Of a DNA stretch of 16,237 bases, positions 14,464-16,237 are shown piece after piece. This DNA comes from WLMZ01 sp043747765 (GTDB lineage: Bacteria; Actinomycetota; Acidimicrobiia; Acidimicrobiales; Ilumatobacteraceae), in contig JAYTOM010000247.1 of NCBI GenBank assembly GCA_043747765.1, positions 1-16,237 on the forward strand, in the 5' to 3' direction. The notes under the pieces are model-generated. The model was not told the origin of the DNA, did no database searches, and was given only the letters and a program-made list of their open reading frames with translations. The first letter of the stretch is position 1. Each line of letters begins with the position of its first letter. The position numbers and the translations under genes were made by a program.

Positions 14464-15219
14464 ATGAGCAAGCAACTGATCGTCTTCGATCTCGACGGCA
14501 CACTTGCCGAGAGCAAGTCGTCACTCGACAGCGAAATGGCACGACTGCTCGACGCCTTGCTCGGCGTCGCCAGGGTGGCAGTGATCTCCGGTGGTGACTG
14601 GCCACAATTCCAGAAGCAGTTGCTCAGCAATCTGTCGACCGACGCCGACCTCACCCGGTTGACGCTGCTGCCGACCTGCGGAACCAAGTTCTACCGGTAT
14701 GTATCGGCCGATGTCTCCTGGCAGAAGGTCTACTCCGAAGACTTGACCGAGGCGGAGGCGACGAAGGCGATCGAGTCGTTGAGTGCGGCGATCGATGCGT
14801 CCGGTTTCAAGCCGGACCGAACGTGGGGTGAGCTGATCGAGAACCGAGGCACGCAGATCACCTATTCGGCACTTGGTCAGCAGGCGCCCGTCGATGCCAA
14901 GAAAGTGTGGGATCCCGACTTCTCCAAGCGCCAGCGGTTCAAGGCGCTGCTCGAGGCGATGATCCCCGAACTGTCGGTGCACCTCGGCGGGGCGACGTCC
15001 GTCGATATCACCAAACACGGCATCGACAAGGCCTACGGCATCGCCAAACTCACCGAGATCGTCGGCGTCAGCGTGGAGGGGATGCTGTTCATGGGTGATG
15101 CATTGTTTCCCGGCGGCAACGATGCGCCGGTGAGAGACACCGGTGTCGATTCGATCCAGGTCAGAGACCCGGACGAAACGAAGCGGGTCATTGAGTCGGT
15201 GATCGCCTGCCTTCGTTAG
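14464..15219 (+). CDS. HAD-IIB hydrolase, phosphomannomutase-like
   Basis: 251 residues. Motif I is FDLDGTLAES (D9 nucleophile, D11 acid/base). Motif II is AVISGGDW (S42). Motif III is the lysine in DITKHGIDKAYG (K184 or K189). Motif IV is MGDALFPGGND (G211-D212 to D220). The GDxxxPGGND form is that of eukaryotic-type phosphomannomutase (PMM2), and GTKFYRY and RGTQITYSALGQ lie where the cap domain would be. It likely acts on a sugar phosphate, either as mutase or phosphatase. The window's gpgS product needs a phosphatase, and some GpgP/MpgP enzymes are HAD-IIB, but this gene is 5.6 kb away and the link is weak. No clear ribosome binding site. Confidence 0.88.
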   Translation: MSKQLIVFDLDGTLAESKSSLDSEMARLLDALLGVARVAVISGGDWPQFQKQLLSNLSTDADLTRLTLLPTCGTKFYRYVSADVSWQKVYSEDLTEAEATKAIESLSAAIDASGFKPDRTWGELIENRGTQITYSALGQQAPVDAKKVWDPDFSKRQRFKALLEAMIPELSVHLGGATSVDITKHGIDKAYGIAKLTEIVGVSVEGMLFMGDALFPGGNDAPVRDTGVDSIQVRDPDETKRVIESVIACLR

Positions 15220-15240
15220 AAGGATGAGGTCGAGCGCGGT

Positions 15241-15498
15241 TCAGCGGACGATTGTGCGACGCGAGCGGATGTCGGTGACACGCTGCAGCGCAAGCACGCG
15301 TGGTGCCGGCTGTACCCAACCAGCGATCGATGCGCCGACGGCGCAGACCACGACGATGAAGCTGCCGCCGACGCCGACCTGCCACAGCACGGCGGCGAGG
15401 ATGGCTGCAATCATGCTGACAACGATGGCGCGTTCCGCAACGCTCACCCAAGGGGACTGCACTTCGGTGGAGCTATGAGGAATCCGCGTTTCGTTCAC
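15241..15498 (-). CDS. Small two-helix membrane protein, unknown
   Basis: 85 residues from a GTG at 15498. The N-terminus is polar (NETRIPHSSTEVQSPW), followed by two hydrophobic segments, AIVVSMIAAILAAVLWQVGV and SFIVVVCAVGASIAGWV, with a short turn GG between, and a basic C-terminus ending RSRRTIVR. This arrangement is that of a short integral membrane protein with both ends probably in the cytoplasm. The hydrophobic pattern is not that of a shadow frame. I recognise no family. GGAG lies about 14-16 bases before the GTG, somewhat far. It ends 22 bases beyond the convergent HAD stop. A LacI-type palindrome lies 39-50 bases before its start, suggesting regulated expression. Confidence 0.55.
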   Translation of the reverse strand: MNETRIPHSSTEVQSPWVSVAERAIVVSMIAAILAAVLWQVGVGGSFIVVVCAVGASIAGWVQPAPRVLALQRVTDIRSRRTIVR

Positions 15499-15535
15499 AT
15501 GTATGTAGACGTAGCTCCGTGGGATTTAGATCGCA

Positions 15536-15549
15536 TGAAAGCGCTTTCG
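15536..15549. promoter_or_regulatory. LacI/GalR-type operator-like palindrome
   Basis: TGAAAGCGCTTTCG contains the perfect 12-bp palindrome GAAAGCGCTTTC (15537-15548) and matches the 14-base LacI/CcpA-type consensus TGNNANCGNTNNCA at all but the final base. It lies in the upstream region of the small minus-strand membrane gene. On that strand TTGAAA (complement of 15551-15556) could be a -35 whose spacer contains the palindrome, which would suit a repressor site. The regulator is not in the window. Confidence 0.5.
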
Positions 15550-15619
15550 TTTTCAAGTTGCAACATCTTTCGCGCTGAACCGGTGTCGTCACTGAAATTC
15601 GACCGGTCCGCAGCCTGTT

Positions 15620-16237
15620 TCAAACGGCTGGGTGCCGATCGGCCCACGGCTGGGCGCCCTCCAACTGGGCAGCAACGCGGATCAGTACGTCCTCGCGTCC
15701 GTAGCCGGCGACAAGATGGATTCCGACGGGAAGGCCTTCAGCGGTCCAGTGCAACGGCAGGCTGATGGCCGGCTGGCCGGTCGTGTTCGCCGGGGGAGTG
15801 AATGGGACGAGTTGGCCGGCGAGCGCAACCGGTCTCAGGGGGTTCTCGCCGCGGCGGTTGACCATTGTGCCGAGGATCGGCGGGAGGTCCCCGAGCGTCG
15901 GTGTCAGCAGCAGGTCGAATCCTTCTCCGCCGTCCGCTACCGGCGTCCACCACTGATGCATGCGCCTGCGGAACTGTGAGACGGCGAAGAGCGCCATGGC
16001 ATAGTCGACGGCTGACGATCGCTGGGCCATCTGTGCCTGCGCCCAGTTCATCGGCTCGAAGTCGTCCTCAGTGACGGGTCTTCCGATTGCCTCGGCGATC
16101 CGTTGGCAGCCGATTGCCATGTTCGCCGCCCACATCGCCATGAACCGGGAGGTCAGGTCGGTGTCTTCCAGCGCTTTCGGGTACGCCTCCTCGACGTGAT
16201 GTCCGAGCGATGCCAGCAGCGTCGCTGCGTCCTGTGC
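15620..16237 (-). CDS. Amidase (amidase signature family), C-terminal part
   Basis: The frame is open to the right edge of the window, so the N-terminal region, including the Ser-cisSer-Lys catalytic triad, is missing. The 205 visible residues include AQDAATLLASLGHHVEEAYP at the edge, SSAVDYAMALFAVSQFRRRMHQWW, FDLLLTPTLGDLPPILG, and the C-terminal block NTTGQPAISLPLHW...GLPVGIHLVAGYGREDVLIRVAAQLE, characteristic of amidase signature enzymes (6-aminohexanoate hydrolase and AtzF/GatA relatives). It would hydrolyse a small amide. GatA-type use in a tRNA amidotransferase is less likely because of the GYGRED ending. It is on the same strand as the small membrane gene, 121 bases upstream of it. Confidence 0.9.
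   Translation of the reverse strand, partial: AQDAATLLASLGHHVEEAYPKALEDTDLTSRFMAMWAANMAIGCQRIAEAIGRPVTEDDFEPMNWAQAQMAQRSSAVDYAMALFAVSQFRRRMHQWWTPVADGGEGFDLLLTPTLGDLPPILGTMVNRRGENPLRPVALAGQLVPFTPPANTTGQPAISLPLHWTAEGLPVGIHLVAGYGREDVLIRVAAQLEGAQPWADRHPAV

Noticed and set aside
15611..15630. Inverted repeat CAGCC...GGCTG overlapping the amidase stop
   Set aside because: The stem is only 5 bp with a 9-base loop and no T-run, too weak to call a terminator.

Overview
The window reads as ordinary high-GC chromosomal DNA from an actinobacterium. Four things point that way: glucosyl-3-phosphoglycerate synthase beside a dihydropteroate-synthase-like gene (the same pairing as gpgS/folP2 in mycobacteria), an F420-type LLM oxidoreductase, a DUF3105 lipoprotein, and frequent GTG starts with 4-bp ATGA/GTGA overlaps. 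A free-living, Ilumatobacter-like member of the Acidimicrobiia is my best guess. That is an inference from gene content, not a demonstrated assignment.

Layout. 1-1631 (+): an ABC exporter, with the ATPase cut by the window edge and its permease coupled by ATGA. 1733-1958 (+): a decayed N-terminal stub of an Acg-type nitroreductase, abutting the 3' end of a minus-strand operon. 4122 down to about 1959 (-): a DUF6544-like membrane protein, an SRPBCC-like protein and a small two-helix membrane protein, each overlapping the next. 4123-4594: a gene-free stretch. 4595-4667 (-): tRNA-Pro(TGG). 4741-4780: a long two-part inverted repeat. 4876-6042 (-): a class V aminotransferase of the 'cysteine desulfurase-like' group, divergent from a GNAT acetyltransferase (6119-6715, +). 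6688-7842 (-): a family VIII esterase/beta-lactamase-like serine hydrolase. 7939-8859 (-): gpgS, divergent from a DHPS-like gene (8918-9673, +). 9775-10635 (-): a fused folB-folK. 10650-13419 (+): a three-gene run of FAD amine-oxidase-like protein, metallo-beta-lactamase-fold hydrolase and DUF3105 lipoprotein. 13472-14377 (-): an LLM/F420 oxidoreductase, divergent from a HAD-IIB phosphatase/phosphomannomutase-like protein (14464-15219, +). 15241-15498 (-): a small membrane protein preceded by a LacI-type operator-like palindrome. 15620-16237 (-): the C-terminal part of an amidase that runs off the window.

How the genes may work together. gpgS makes glucosyl-3-phosphoglycerate, the precursor of glucosylglycerate and, in mycobacteria, of methylglucose lipopolysaccharide. 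The bifunctional FolB-FolK carries out two consecutive pterin steps of folate synthesis, and the convergent DHPS-like gene would be the next step, but its active-site motifs are strongly altered. The FAD oxidase, MBL hydrolase and lipoprotein look co-transcribed and may form an oxidation/detoxification unit of unknown substrate. No phage, transposon, CRISPR or defence system is visible. The most unusual features are the DHPS-like protein, the gene-decay junction near 1959, the coupled membrane/SRPBCC operon, and two unexplained palindromic elements.
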